Assembly (NCBI GenBank): GCA_016987375.1 | Contig: PJRA01000198.1 | Coordinates: 895,226-946,826, forward strand | From: Brachionus koreanus | Taxonomy: Eukaryota > Rotifera > Eurotatoria > Ploima > Brachionidae | DNA: 51,601 nt | Direction: 5' to 3' | Shown here: positions 34,231 to 47,300 of the stretch, piece after piece | Position numbering within the stretch: position 1 is the stretch's first letter | How the letters are laid out: the number at the start of each line of letters is the position of its first letter | Notes under the pieces: generated by a model | Told to the model about the DNA's origin: nothing | The model's input: only the letters and a program-made list of their open reading frames with translations | The model's database searches: none | Position numbers and translations under genes: made by a program

Positions 34231-36469
34231 CGCTTTGCTCAAAGAGTAGCTAGCATGTGCTGGTAATTAAATTTCTATCTACAAATAGAAACAAATTATT
34301 CTATTAAAAAAAAATAAAAATTAACTCCACAAACTTAAGTTTTTTTGTTTGAATCATTTTTAGTGTATTATTTCTTAGCATTTAAAAAATTTAAAATTTC
34401 TTTAAAAACAATTGCTTGTTCAGATATCTAATAATTAAAAAAAATTAATAAAGAAACTAGATTTACTATATTTATCTAAAATTTTTGAAAAACAATTGAT
34501 AACCTTATTTTTTAGATTAGTTTTTTTATTTAATTTACAAATAATCCACTCAAAAGTATACTAAATTAAAAAAATGTAACATCTTTATTTATAAATTTTT
34601 TTGAAAATTTAAATAAAGCAAGTTGAAAATGTTTTCTACCTTATTTTTTAGTAGGATATTTCAGCCTCATAAATCGAAACATAGCTTTGGCACATTCATT
34701 TTTTACACCCTTCATTCTTAATAAACACTGAATTCTTCAAAGAAAATAAATTTTAATTATTAAAAATTTTTTACAACAATTTTTTCAATAAAAAGATATA
34801 AAAAAAAATTAAAATATTTTTGTTTGAGTTTTACTCTTAAAATATACTTTAAATGTTAAAAGCATTAACGATCATTTGATAAAATTGTAAAATATTTTAA
34901 CTCTAGAAGTGGTTTGAAAAATTCACTCCAATCTAATGTTATAATTTTTTTAGATATTTTCATCTTTAAAGACAATCAAAGAGATTTAGAATAAGAAAAT
35001 GATGAAAGAGTAAATAATAAATTAGTCTATGCTATTAAGAATTTTTAAAAAAGACTTTTTAATCCATCGATAAACTTTTTGAAGATTTAAATAGAAATTT
35101 TAATTACTTTTTCTCAAATATTTAAATTCTTAATCTAGGTCTTTTACAAGAATTTTTTTACTCTATTTATTCTACTATCATCAGTACATACAAAGCAGTA
35201 GATTTTCTTAAAATATCATCTTAGTAGTTAGACTTAAAATGTTAGTATTTTTTTATTAATAGAGATTTAAGAAATAAATTCAGGCTATCCATTTTGCAAA
35301 AAAAAAATATGCTAGTTTAATATTTATTCGCTCTATTAAAAAAAATATTTATTTTTTTGCATGGTTTAGTTTTTTAATTGGAATAAGAGAGATAATTAAC
35401 TCAAATATATTAAGAATTTTTAATATTTATCTTTAACATTTGCAAAAAGCATACAGTGCTATTATTTATATCTTGTAAATAAATTTAAACCTCTTTTGAA
35501 TTAAAAACTTAAACTTAACCATCTGAAAAATACATAGTAAAACTATTGTTCTGATTTTTTTCGAAATAAAAAAAAAACTTTTGTGACTTATTTAAATTAA
35601 TTAAAAGTGTTAGAGATAATTTTTTGAATTTAAATTTAAGTAATTTGCTTATTTCTTACAATAAATTCTATAATTAATTGCATGAAAAATTATTTTTTCG
35701 TTCCTGTATGATTAATTAGTTGAGAAAAATTTTCTCTAATTTTGATGGATAGTAAATTAATTGGCATATATATTATAAAAATTTTTGAAACAAAATCTTC
35801 ATTTTATTTTTTCATTTTTTGATTGAAATAAAAATTTTTACTCATTATCAAAGTGTGATTATAATACTCGTTTGATTATATATTTGCTTTCCTTAATTTT
35901 CTTTAATTTCGCATTTTATTGCTATTAAATTGTTTTGGATTTAATTTAATTGTCACCTGTTGTAAAATATTGAAAATACTATGCTCAAATTCATTCTTGG
36001 TTTGTTAACTTGAGGCGATTTTGGGTCAGCTTTAAATTACATAATTAATTTTGTTTACTTTCAAAATTATTTGTTTGTTGCTAAACTTACCGATTTCATG
36101 ACAAATAGTAATGAAAATTGTGTTTAGTTGAGTCAAAAAATTTATATATTTTTAATATTAGCATCATTGAAATTCTAATACTTTAAGTCATTTTATATAT
36201 TTAAATAAACATTATTGAATGCCCTTCAAAATAATATGTTTAAATTTTAATCTATTTAATTTTTTAAAATTTTTTTCAAAATAAAAACTTTAGATGAAAA
36301 TTTTTAAATTTTGAAACTGTTCCGTCATAATTAGGAAAAAAGGACTATCAGCACATATGTATAGAAGATGAAGATTTGCTTAAGGTGTGAAATGTATAAA
36401 ATTGGTTTAAAAAATTCAATGGTTAAAGATCTTTTAGATAAGATCAAGTAGTCCATCCATTCTCCATTA
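34231..36469. other. AT-rich spacer between the NudE duplicates
   Basis: About 2.2 kb of A/T-rich DNA not shared between the duplicates. No exon or element was recognised except for the LINE remnant on its left and the mariner remnant on its right. Confidence 0.4.
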
Positions 36470-36960
36470 GAATCCTATGCGTACAGAGTTGGTTTGACAG
36501 ATTTGTATTGAAACTTAGCAAATTACTTAAAGAAATCCTGTAGATGAGCGGTTTTTTAGATAAATTATTACTTGTGATGAGGTGATGACTTGTGATAATA
36601 GAAATCCAGGTTTACTAGCTCAGCAAGTCGTGAAAAAAGGACGCTTTGATAAAAAGGTGATGTTGTGTGTTTGTTGGAATTTTCATGGGTGAATACAATT
36701 TGAACTAGATTCAGACCATCATGCTTTAAATAAAAAACTTTACTTTAAAATATGTATGCTTCACTTGAAAAAAAATAACCTTCTTTGGTCAGCCGAAAGC
36801 TAGGCTTTTTCCTTCAAAATATGTAAGATGACTTCTAATCAAGATTAAGTTGAAAATGGTGTCAAAGTTTTATGGCTTAAAAAGCCGAAAATGATCCAAG
36901 AGAGGAATCCAAATATTCGCTGATAGATAATTGATTCACCCTGATATTTAATGTGCTATT
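36470..36960 (+). mobile_element. mariner/Tc1-type transposase fossil
   Basis: A frame near 36550 reads IITCDEVMTCDNRNPG, the mariner catalytic block around the second-region Asp (IxTxDExWxxYDN). Shortly after comes KKVMLCVCWNFHG, the strongly conserved KKVMLxxWWDxxG motif. Upstream FDRFVLKLSKLLKEIL fits the segment just before the catalytic domain. Frameshifts and stops break it, and the terminal DDE/DDD residues are not recoverable. No terminal repeats were found, so the ends are approximate. Confidence 0.65.
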
Positions 36961-37622
36961 TGTCTTAGTTTTTTAACAATTTATTCATTATTCAACAAGT
37001 AAATAAATTAAACAATATTTGTCTGCTGGTTAAGAATGATTTATTTTATTATTTTTAATTAATTATTTGTTAGCTTAAATTTTTCTGAAAAATATTTTAT
37101 TTTATCATAATAATTATATTTTTAATTTGAGCTGATACAGATATGTCTGAAGATGTTTGATTATGCTTGATGAAATCTGTAGAAAAATTTTCAAGATCAT
37201 GACAGAAAACTTAGCAGTTAAATAACGATATAAATATCAAATAGCTCTTGGAGCTGATCGTTTAGCGAATTTTTTATTTTCAAATCAAATTTCTAAATTC
37301 ATGATTAATTTTTTTAAGGTGCTTTTAGTAATTAAAACATCCAATTTCATGACAAAGAAAAGAGCTAAAAATGAATCAATTAATTTTTTTGTTTTTAATT
37401 AAAAAATAATTAAAACAAAATCATTTTGTATAAAATTTTATTAAATAATATTTTTGCAACAAAAAAGTAAGTCAAACAAGTTTTTAAAAATCATTTTTTC
37501 AACCACAATTGAAAATTCAATTGTTAACTTCATCATCTTAAAAATTTTATTTACACTACTAAATCATAGCAAGAAAAAAAGCTGTACATATAAATTTTCG
37601 TTATTTAACAACTTGATCATCA
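36961..37622. other. AT-rich spacer and NudE copy 2 3' flank
   Basis: About 660 bp. The right end must supply the 3' UTR of NudE copy 2, which is unlike that of copy 1. A 61-codon frame at 37454-37639 has no family features and is not called. Confidence 0.4.
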
Positions 37623-37625
37623 AAA

Positions 37626-39044
37626 TTAGGAATTGTTAACGCACACGACATTTGGAACAACACCAAGCACTTTCGCTGCACTATTAGTCTTGGCATAACT
37701 TTAAATAAAATATTAGAATAAATTGTTATTTATTTAATTTTGTTCTGTTGAAAATGTGAATTTTTTAAAGTCATAATTTTATTTAAAATAAAAAAAAAAT
37801 AAAAGAAAAAAACATGTAAAAAAGTCACAGTTAAAATTAGATAAAATAAAAAGAAAATTTCTAAAAATATATTATTTATTTATTAGTATTAGTACAAATT
37901 TGTACAAATCGAAGCAAACAAAAAATTAATTTGATTACCTTGATGATTCAACGGTAGATATGGTAGCACTTCGTCGTTCTCGATTGTTTTCCCGCATAAG
38001 ATTTCTAGCCGCAAGGAGCCTTGCTTCCATTGACTTGAAATATTAAAATAAGTTGAAATTTAAATTGTCTCAATTTTAAATAGTATAAACAACAACTTAC
38101 AGTTATTTTTCTCAAACTATCACCAACAAAATTAAGTGCCGAAATGCGCAAAGAAGAAGTGACTGGATTTTGATGAACATTTGGTATATTGAACACATTG
38201 TTGGCCAATTCATCAGAATTTTTTATCTTAATTTCTTTTGTTTTATTGTCGTCTGCTGTTGACTGGGATGAAAATGAAGTATCAGTCTCCATTGGACACG
38301 AATTGTTCAAATTTGCGTTCGTATTACTGTTATTGTATCCTTCATTGTTAACAGTTGTTTCATCGACTGAATTGGATCTAATTGAATTCTCTTGTTTTTG
38401 TGCTTTTATTTGTCTTACAGCAAGCTCTTGTTTTAAATCTCTAGCTTCATCTCTTAGTCTTTGCACTGCTTCGGCCAACTCGTCTTTTTCGTCCAATTCA
38501 CTTTCTAATATTGCATTACGTTCCAATGCCTCGTTTAATTTGGCTTCAAATTCTCCTAATGAAAACATGGCGCATCGATTTGTTCGCTCTAAATCGTCAT
38601 TTTTTTGCTCAAGTGCGCGAATATATTTTTGCATTTCTTCTTTGAGTGATTTGCATTCAGCAAGCTCGTCTTGTAATTTGGATATTTGTTTTTGAGTGCT
38701 TGAATTCATTTTTGTCAAATTATCCTTTTTAATTGATAATTTTTTATTATTAAGAAAAAAAAAAATTTCTCTTTTTACTTTCAATAGATCACAATTTACT
38801 GTTAATCTATGATTACAATTTTTGAGTTCTTTTATTTCATTTTCATACTGTTTTAGCTCTGCTTCCAATTCTTGTTCAAATTCTCGTGAACTTTTTTGAA
38901 ATTCATCAAATTGATTGTTCAATTCTTCATATCTAAGTAAAATTTTGATTTTTTTCATCAATTTTAAAAGTGTAAAATTAAAAAAAAAATCAACACCAAC
39001 TTTTGCTTCCAGTATGAAATCGAATTTTCATCAGGTACACTCAT
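37626..39044 (-). CDS. NDEL1: NudE/NDEL1 nuclear distribution protein, copy 2, 5 exons, 329 aa
   Basis: Second complete gene for the same LIS1-dynein adaptor. Minus-strand exons 39044-39001, 38932-38779, 38724-38101, 38033-37939 and 37698-37626, with splice sites and phases as in copy 1. The differences I found in the coding exons are three, all silent: AAA/AAG for Lys near residue 13, TAC/TAT for Tyr in the KYIRALEQ segment, and TCG/TCA for Ser just before it. The predicted proteins are therefore identical. The sequence after the stop codon is unrelated to copy 1, so the 3' UTR and poly(A) site differ. The proximal 370 bp upstream are shared, while the next block is different. REV3 starts 2.26 kb away on the opposite strand. 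Confidence 0.92.
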
Positions 39045-39418
39045 TATTCAAGTTTCATAAATTTTTGTTTTAAGCCCAAAAAAAAATAAAGTAAAAAACG
39101 TTTTTAATTATAAATCTATGATCAATTAAAAAATAAAATAGTTAATTATTTTCATTTTAAAATTTACTGGATTAGAAAACAAAAAGATCTAAAGATAAAA
39201 AAAGAAATAAGTGGATTAAGAGTATTCTTTTTTTTTAAATAGATCAAATGGTTGACATTTATTTAATTCTGAACAGTACGGCTTAATTTTTAGCCTCCTT
39301 AATTGACTTTTACCTTTTGGTTAAACACCAATTTTCTTTTGTTTGGTCTTATTTAGCAAATAAATAACAAAAATAAAATTCTGAAATGGGCCCATCCAGA
39401 TTTGTATAAAATAACATT

Positions 39419-39724
39419 TTTTTCCGAAATTTTTAAATTCTAATTAATGAAATAACTATTTCCTAGATACTTAGATATATTTAATTAAATTTATTATTTA
39501 AATTTTTTGTCTTTTTCTTTTTTTTTTAATATTGACCGAATTTAAAAAAATGAAAGCCTATTTTATGATTTTTCCTCTAATTTTTTTAACACTTATTTAA
39601 CAAATATTTAAATCAAGTTTAGCAGATTATTTTATCTGTCTCACAAAAGAATTGACAAAGATTAATTTTTATTTTAGTGACCATAAAATATAAAATTTGC
39701 TTTTCAATTTTAGAGAATTTCTGC
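39419..39724. other. Copy-2-specific segment inside the duplication
   Basis: These 306 bp replace the 538 bp found at the same position in copy 1 (31701-32238). AT-rich, no coding sequence, no terminal repeats that I can see. It lies about 375-680 bp upstream of the NudE copy 2 start codon. Confidence 0.8.
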
Positions 39725-40668
39725 TTTTATAACATTGTTAAGTTAACAATATTTTAACCTAATTGATCATAGAACAATAATCAGATTACCAGCTTAAAAA
39801 AACAAAAAATTAAATTACAAACTCTTTTAAAAACAAACAAATAATTATTGAGAAGAGAAATTCTAAGTCTAAGGATGCAAAAGAAAATAAAAATCAAAAT
39901 CTTGATTTAAAAATAGATTAAGAAATAAAACCTTATTTTAAAATAAAAAAAAAAAGTTAATATAATTTAAAATTTAAAAGCAAACACTTAAATTTTTAGC
40001 AAAAAAAAATTTAGATTATTTCGACCAAGAAACTTAAGTACTTTACTAATAGCAACTTGTTTGAATACAAGAAATTTTATGATCACTATAGACATTTGCA
40101 TTAGATTGTCGAAAAGCATTGGCATTTGTTTATTCATAAAAATTCGGTCTAAAATTGTTTAGATTAAGATCCTGCAAACAAAAAATTGAATAACTTTTGA
40201 AGATGAAAAAACATGTGATCTTATCTTGTAAAGCTAAATCGAATAGAAAAGAGAAAATAAATTTTACAAACTTTATTGATTGAGGTTTTTGATTGTTTTC
40301 TTATTTAATGTAGACTTTGAAAAAACTGTCAGGTTTGAGTGATTTCCAATTTTTTTTCCCGTTGCTTGATGCTTGCTTACGAAGAAAATAGAAATATTCA
40401 ACATTTTCTCAAGTACATAGTTTTTATTATTATTTTTTTTTCTATTTAGAAATTTAAATAATTTAGTAAAATTTATGAATTTGTAAAATAATAATTGCAC
40501 ATGTGCAAAATGCATTTTATTTAAGGCCTTAAGTTTTACTTTGCAAAAGGCCATATCATATCTTATTTATGCTAATCTTTAGCATTTATTTAACTTTTAA
40601 TTTTAATCAAATTAAAACCAAAATTATTTGTTTTCTTTAGAGAAAAAATTAAATTTAAATTTGCCTTT

Positions 40669-41307
40669 TTTTTTGTTTAGAGTACCTGATTTTGCATTAA
40701 GTATTTTATTTTATTAGACACAATAATAATTAAATTTTAAAATACCCAAAAGTCTTTGTTTTTAGCATCTTTGTTTACAATAAACTTGTTTAGACGTTTA
40801 TTTTTTAAAACTAGATTATTAAATTAAATAAAACTATAAGATATGCTAACTTTCTTCTGTATTGAAGCTTAATAAAGTAGTTTTAGCTAGTAATTTCGTT
40901 CCAAGTGTCCATCTAATACCCAATTTAGATGAACTAAAAAAATTTGTAATTTTTATTATTCAACCTTTTTTTTGAAAAAATAAATTGTTTTTGAATGAAT
41001 ATTTCTTTTATTGCTTAGATACAAATTAATTCTCTCATTGAGTTTAATTTTAACTCTCATTCAATTAATTTTGCTTTAAAACCTAATTTAATATAGTTAA
41101 AAAAATTGTTTGAATCAAATTTTTTTATTTAAAACAATTACTTTTAGTTCTTCAATAAATCCGTTTTTAACGAAGCTTTACTATATTTTAAAATAAAAAA
41201 CTTGACAAAAGTGGTTAATTTTAAAATGATTCAGAGGCTTTATTAATAAATTGTTACATAATTTTTTCTAAATTAGTTTTATAGATGAAAATCTCTAATT
41301 AGTATCA
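40669..41307. other. REV3 5' flank
   Basis: About 640 bp from the right end of the duplication to the REV3 start codon. AT-rich; no exon is seen. It should contain the REV3 promoter and 5' UTR. Confidence 0.45.
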
Positions 41308-44300
41308 ATGTTTTCATTGCGAATTTTTAGCATTAATTACTACATGACCAAGCCGGAACCAGGGCTGGATATTGTTTACTCGGATTTCCGCTGCTGCGAA
41401 ATAAAGCAAGTGCCTGTAATTAGAATTTTTGGCTCTACTAAAGAAGGTAACACTCACTCACTTATCACCCAAACATAATTAAGATTGTAATTATTGAACT
41501 TTTGCTTAGGTCAAAAAGCATGTCTTCACATTCACAACGTTTTTCCCTATCTTTTAATAAAGCCATTCAAGTCATCGCTCGACATGGATGAGCTTGCCAA
41601 ATACACGTTTGAATTCGCTAACCAGATAGACAAAATACTAAATATAGCTCTTTGTGTCAAAGATCCCTTGTCAACTCAGCATGTATTCAAAATTAAACCA
41701 CTTTATACAAAGTAAACAAATAAATTAATCTAAAACTTTATTTAAATAATAAAAAATTGTTTTTGCTTTTATAAGATCAATGTATGGATATCATGAAAAT
41801 GATACTTTGTTTTTGAAAATTTATTTGTTTAACCCGGCCATTGTAAAAAAGTAATTTTTTTAAAGAAAAAAATTAAGCAAAAATTTGTTTCTAATATGAA
41901 GATTGAGTGAACTTTTGCTTAATGGATCCATTATGGGCGAGTCGTTTCAGACCTTTGAGTCCCATGTGCCCTACAACCTTCAGTTTTTAATGGACTTTAA
42001 TTTATTTGGCATGAATTTAATTCATTTAAAATCAGTGAAATTTAGGCGACACAGCTTAAATTCAGAAGAAATCGAGACTAATTCTGACAATTTTGCCACT
42101 CAGAATTTAAAAAAAAATTTAACTTGGAGTATAGAAAATTTGCCAGAGTAAAAATAAATCAAAGTAATAAATAAAAAAACAAATAATGAAAAAAAAATTA
42201 GGGAATTGTTGCTTGGGCAAAACATGGAACGACAGTCAACATGTGATCTCGAATTGGACTCTTGTGCTGCTGATATTATGAATTACGACATGGACAAAGG
42301 TTTTAAAAGAAAATAATAGAATAATAGAACATTTTTAAAATCCTATCAAGATGGTTACATGCTGAATCCGGGTATGAGTGCTCTATGGGATGAAGAGAAA
42401 AAGCGACGTGATTTGCTTAACCTTGATATTTCACTTGAAACTGTTGACTTAGATGGTCAGACTGCTATGATATTCGATATTTTTTTTTAAAAAGAATTTA
42501 AAATTATGTTTAGAGCGAACAAATATTTTAAAAATTGAAAATGAAATTGAATTCAAAAAGAGATTGATTACGCTCTTAGAGAACAGGTTCGACTAAAATA
42601 AACACCTTTTACTGATCATAGATATTTTTAAGTTTAAATAAAACTAGAAAGATTTGAGGCAAAATATCCATTTAAAACAGATCCAAAATGTAAATAGATT
42701 GAAAAAAAAAAGAGTTGAGGTTTCTAATTTGAATTTAGGTGAAGAAAATATAGTGGTAAAAAGTGTTCAGGACTTGTGTGATATTAATCAAACGTTTCAA
42801 GATGTTGATAATATCAATGATGATTTGATTGTTGATATGCTAGAAGATCTTCACAATAACACAGATTTGGAAAGCTCGATCATTCTGCCGGGTATAAGAA
42901 TAAATTTTTTCTATTGCGTAATTTGACTATTATTATTTTATTTAATAAAAACATATTAGATGAAGATGAAAGAGATGCTATTTTGAAAGAAAATAATGAT
43001 ATGACTCAAATTGAAAAAGTGCATGATGATGAAAAGTAAGTGTAATCAATATTCTAGACAGACAAGTTTCATTAGATAAATTCTAGCATGATCAAAATAT
43101 TTTCTAATTAAGATTTAAACGTTTTATTGAAAAAGAATTATTGATTTGAGAAATAAATCTAATTATAAAATAATTATTATAAACAGATCGAATTTGAAAA
43201 ATTATTTCTAGTAGTTCTTTTGATTTAATTAAATCACAATTATGAAAACACTCTATTTTAATTTTTAAATTTAGCTAGAAAGACAAAAATTTACTCTTTT
43301 TTTTTATTTTATTTAATTTTTTCTTTACATCATCCTCGCGGTATTTACTGATTAAAATATTATTATAAAAAATTATTGAAACAAAAAAAAAAATAAAAAA
43401 GTAAAAATAAATAATTTTTTTTAATATCAAATTAAACACTAGAAACTCATGGCATACTGAAAATTTGAAAACGCTTTAATTCTTCTAGAAACTAGATTAA
43501 ATTTCTTAGCAAAAATTTTGAATTTTTATTAAATTATAAATATTTGAATTAGTACCTAACAAAAAACTTAGTGAAAAAATCTGCTTTGTTAAATAAATCA
43601 ACGAGGTTTTCGGCCTGCTTTATTATTTGAAAGTTAATTTTTACTTTTAAGTCTATGAATTTTTTGGACGATCAGAATATTTAGTTTAAAAATCCGTGCA
43701 AAAAACTTAATTCATTTCTAAATCTATCACTGATTTATTAATCTTTTAACCTATTGAATTTTTAAAATATTTTCTCAAAAAGAGATTTTTCTTATAACAA
43801 ATTTTAATTAAAGTATTCAAATTAAAAATATTGAAAGAAAAAATTCTTTTGGAACTCAAATTAAATTAAATTAGATGAGAAAAATAGAATTTTTTAATTT
43901 ATAATTAAATCAAATCTGAATACATTAAATACTAAAGTTTAATTTATGGTATTCATGGTAAAAGCATATAAAACCTAGAAAAAATTAACAAATAAATTCT
44001 GTTGAAAGGGATAAATAAAATTTATGCTTTTAAAAGAGCAAACAAATTTGGGTATAGTAAAATTTTTGATTAAATTTCATTGCCGATTTTTGAATTTTTC
44101 TAATATTTCAAAGCTTTATTTTTTAAACTTTTGAAAAAAAAAATTGATTTATTAAAAGTGATTAAGATGGATTAATAAGTTAATAATTTTAAAGATGGTA
44201 GATCGTAGTTACATATTTGGACAAGAAAAATTTTAGAATAAATTTCATCTTTCAAAAATGATCAGAACATTTTAAAAGTGTAATTAAATTTCAATGCCGA

Positions 44301-47300
44301 TTTTTGAATTTTTCTAATATTTCAAAGCTTTATTTTTTAAACTTTTGAAAAAAAAATTGTAATTTCTAAAAATGCATTGAAATTTAATTACACTTTTAAA
44401 ATGTTCTGATCATTTTTGAAAGATGAAATTTATTTTAAAATTTTTCTTGTCCAAATATGTAACTACGATCTACCATCTTTAAAATTATTAACTTATTAAT
44501 CCATCTTAATCACTTTTAATAAATCAATTTTTGAATTATTAATATATTTTATAATTTATTTTTGCAAATTAATTTAATCACAGCTATTTAGAATAGCTCC
44601 CTAAATAAAACAAAATTTTAAAAATAATATTTTTATCTCGTATTAATTTTAATTTTAAAATAAATACATTAAATATTAAAATTTTAAATAAATTTATAAG
44701 TGATCAAAATGAAAATGAAAATTTTTTAAACTATTCTGTGTCCTCAGAGGCTAGTGATGAGCAAATAAATGAAAAATTTGATGACAAAAAAACACAATAC
44801 ATTGATACAGAATCAATAGTTGATGAAAATCCAGCTGATTCAACAATCTCTTCTAGTGATGAAAGCTTTTCAAAAGATGAGCCGACTAGTGTACCTCAGA
44901 TTGACCACGAGTGCACTTACTTTTCTGACAAGCCTCAATGTTCACATGGGACTTCTAATTCCAAGTCTTTGCTTCAAAATGTTTGCTTAAATTGTGAGTT
45001 TGTCAAAGAAATAAATGAATCGTTAGATCACATGGCTTTTTTGTCTCCTGAAAAATGTCGAGATGCTAAAAAAATTTTTCTAACAGATTTAAAATTCGAC
45101 TCGCCTACTCTTGAATCAAACGATTCAGCAGAAATACCAGACATCATAAATGAAACAATTGCCGAAGAAGATTTAAAAGATTTAACTGAAATAAATGATA
45201 CTATATGTGAAAAAAATGATGCTGAATCTGAAATAAATTTGTCTAGGAGAAGCTCTATTTCATTATCTGAAACAACTTTGATGCTTAGTGATTCGGATTT
45301 TGAAGAAGCAGACAAAGAAGAAGAATTTCTTAGAGATTACTATGCTAAACAGGCTGAAAAAAATCAAATCAAACGAAAAAAACTACTCGATCAACAAGAT
45401 CACAGTGAAAAGAAAAATTTATTTGATCAAGACATAGATTTTGTTAAAATTCAGAATAAAAACAATCTTTTGAATAAAAATTTGGAAAAAAATGAGGCCT
45501 GGTTTTGTCCTCGTATAGAGCCACCTTCTTCTTGTGAATTGAAAGATGCATTCAAGACCAATAATGAGCCTTTTGTTAAATACTACAAATCTGAAGATAA
45601 ATTTAAAATGGTATTTCGAGTAAAATATATAATCAAAATAATATATTTATTAAGTTGATTTAGAAACTTAATTTGCATGGATTTGATGAAGCCCCGTCTG
45701 GTTTAACTCTATGTGAATCTGGATCTAATAAAGACGATCTTCAATGGTTTACTCCAGCTCTTCCACTTCCATCGGTTCGAAGGGTTCATAAAAAAATGTA
45801 ATATTTATTTTTAAAAATTTTATTAAATTAAAAGCATATATATATATAATCAAGATTAAGAAAAAAAAATAAAACTTATTTTTTTAAAATGGAAAACATT
45901 ACTTATCATTTAAAACAAAAGCAACAACAACAAAAATGGAATCTACTAAGTAACTTGTTTGTAGACTTAAGGTTTCATTTTAAATACGCGATTGAAAATT
46001 TAATTAATCATTTATTTTGAAGAGTTTTTCAAATTAAATATTTTTCTTCTTCTGATCTCAATGCTTGTTTCTTCTTATATATTTTGAATAGATTTTTCTA
46101 ATGAAAATATCTTTTTTGATTTATGTAGATTATAAAATTTTCTTTAAAAAATGATATAAATTTATAAAATTATTATTGTTTTTTTATTAAATATTTTTGA
46201 ATTAAAAAAACGTGAAAAAATGCTTGGTGCTTCTAGTGTTAAATTAGACAGATTAAGAAAATTTTAAAGCAAAGCATTTCAAATATTTCAAATTTAATGA
46301 AGAACAGTCATTTTTTCTTAAATTTTTTAATATTGTTTATAGAGGACTTTTTTTAAATTTTTTTGGAGACACAAATCAAAGAGAATCGACTGTATCTATA
46401 AAGAATAATTTTCTTTTATTTAGAATTTATAATTACAAATAATTTAGAAAGAAAAGAAAGATTTTAGTATTTGATTTTTTTGATAGATCACCAATCTAAA
46501 TTAAATAAATGGGCATTCTTGAATCAATGCTTTAGCTTTGAATAAAGCAGTTTTGAATAAAGTATTTGACTTTAAAAAAATAATGTAATATAATATTTAT
46601 TGCAACGCATAAAACTTCGTAAAATCTGATTACAGATTATGTGCAAAAAGTAAAATTATAAAGTTGTGTCTATTTTTGTTTTAAAAATATTGCTTGATTG
46701 ACCTTCTATTCCATTCACTTCCAACTTATTTTAGCTATTGACACTCTTGAGTGGATAGTGCCAACTTTGAATGACAATCTGTACCCAAAATTTATTATTT
46801 TACCAAGTAAAATTCTTTGTTTACGATGACTAAGAAATGATTCAATACATTTTATTAATATTGCATCAATACTTAGCCGTTTAAGTTTAAATAAAAGTTT
46901 TAGAGATTCAATCTATAAAATGCCTATTTAAATTTATAAGAATTTTTCTTTTAATAATCGGATGTATTTAATTTATTTTCAAAATTTTATTAATTAATTT
47001 GAAATGATGATTATAAAAAAAAAAAACAAATTTCATCACTGAATTTTCAAGAATTATTTTAACTAGTATTTTGGATCTTTTAGCAATGCTTAGTTTTTAA
47101 ATACGCAATTAAATCTTAACACAGAATTTAGTTTTTATTCATATTGAAAGCTTCAAAGCTTTATTGAAAAATTTTTCGAAAAAGGTTTGTAATCTCTTAA
47201 ATTGGGATTAAATTTTTCATTTAGTTGTAAATTTTATAAGCATTTTTAAATTCTAAAATTTGATCAAAAACTAGCCAGCTTTAAAATATTAAAAAATAAA

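Larger units (their letters stand above)
37623..40668. repeat. Segmental duplication, copy 2 (contains NudE)
   Basis: Partner of 29911-33178, same orientation, offset about 7.7 kb. Coordinates shift by 7713 up to exon 3 and by 7711 after the A run in intron 2, showing how little has changed. A short A-rich insertion lies in intron 1 (about 38975-38990). Shared sequence ends near 40668. Confidence 0.93.
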
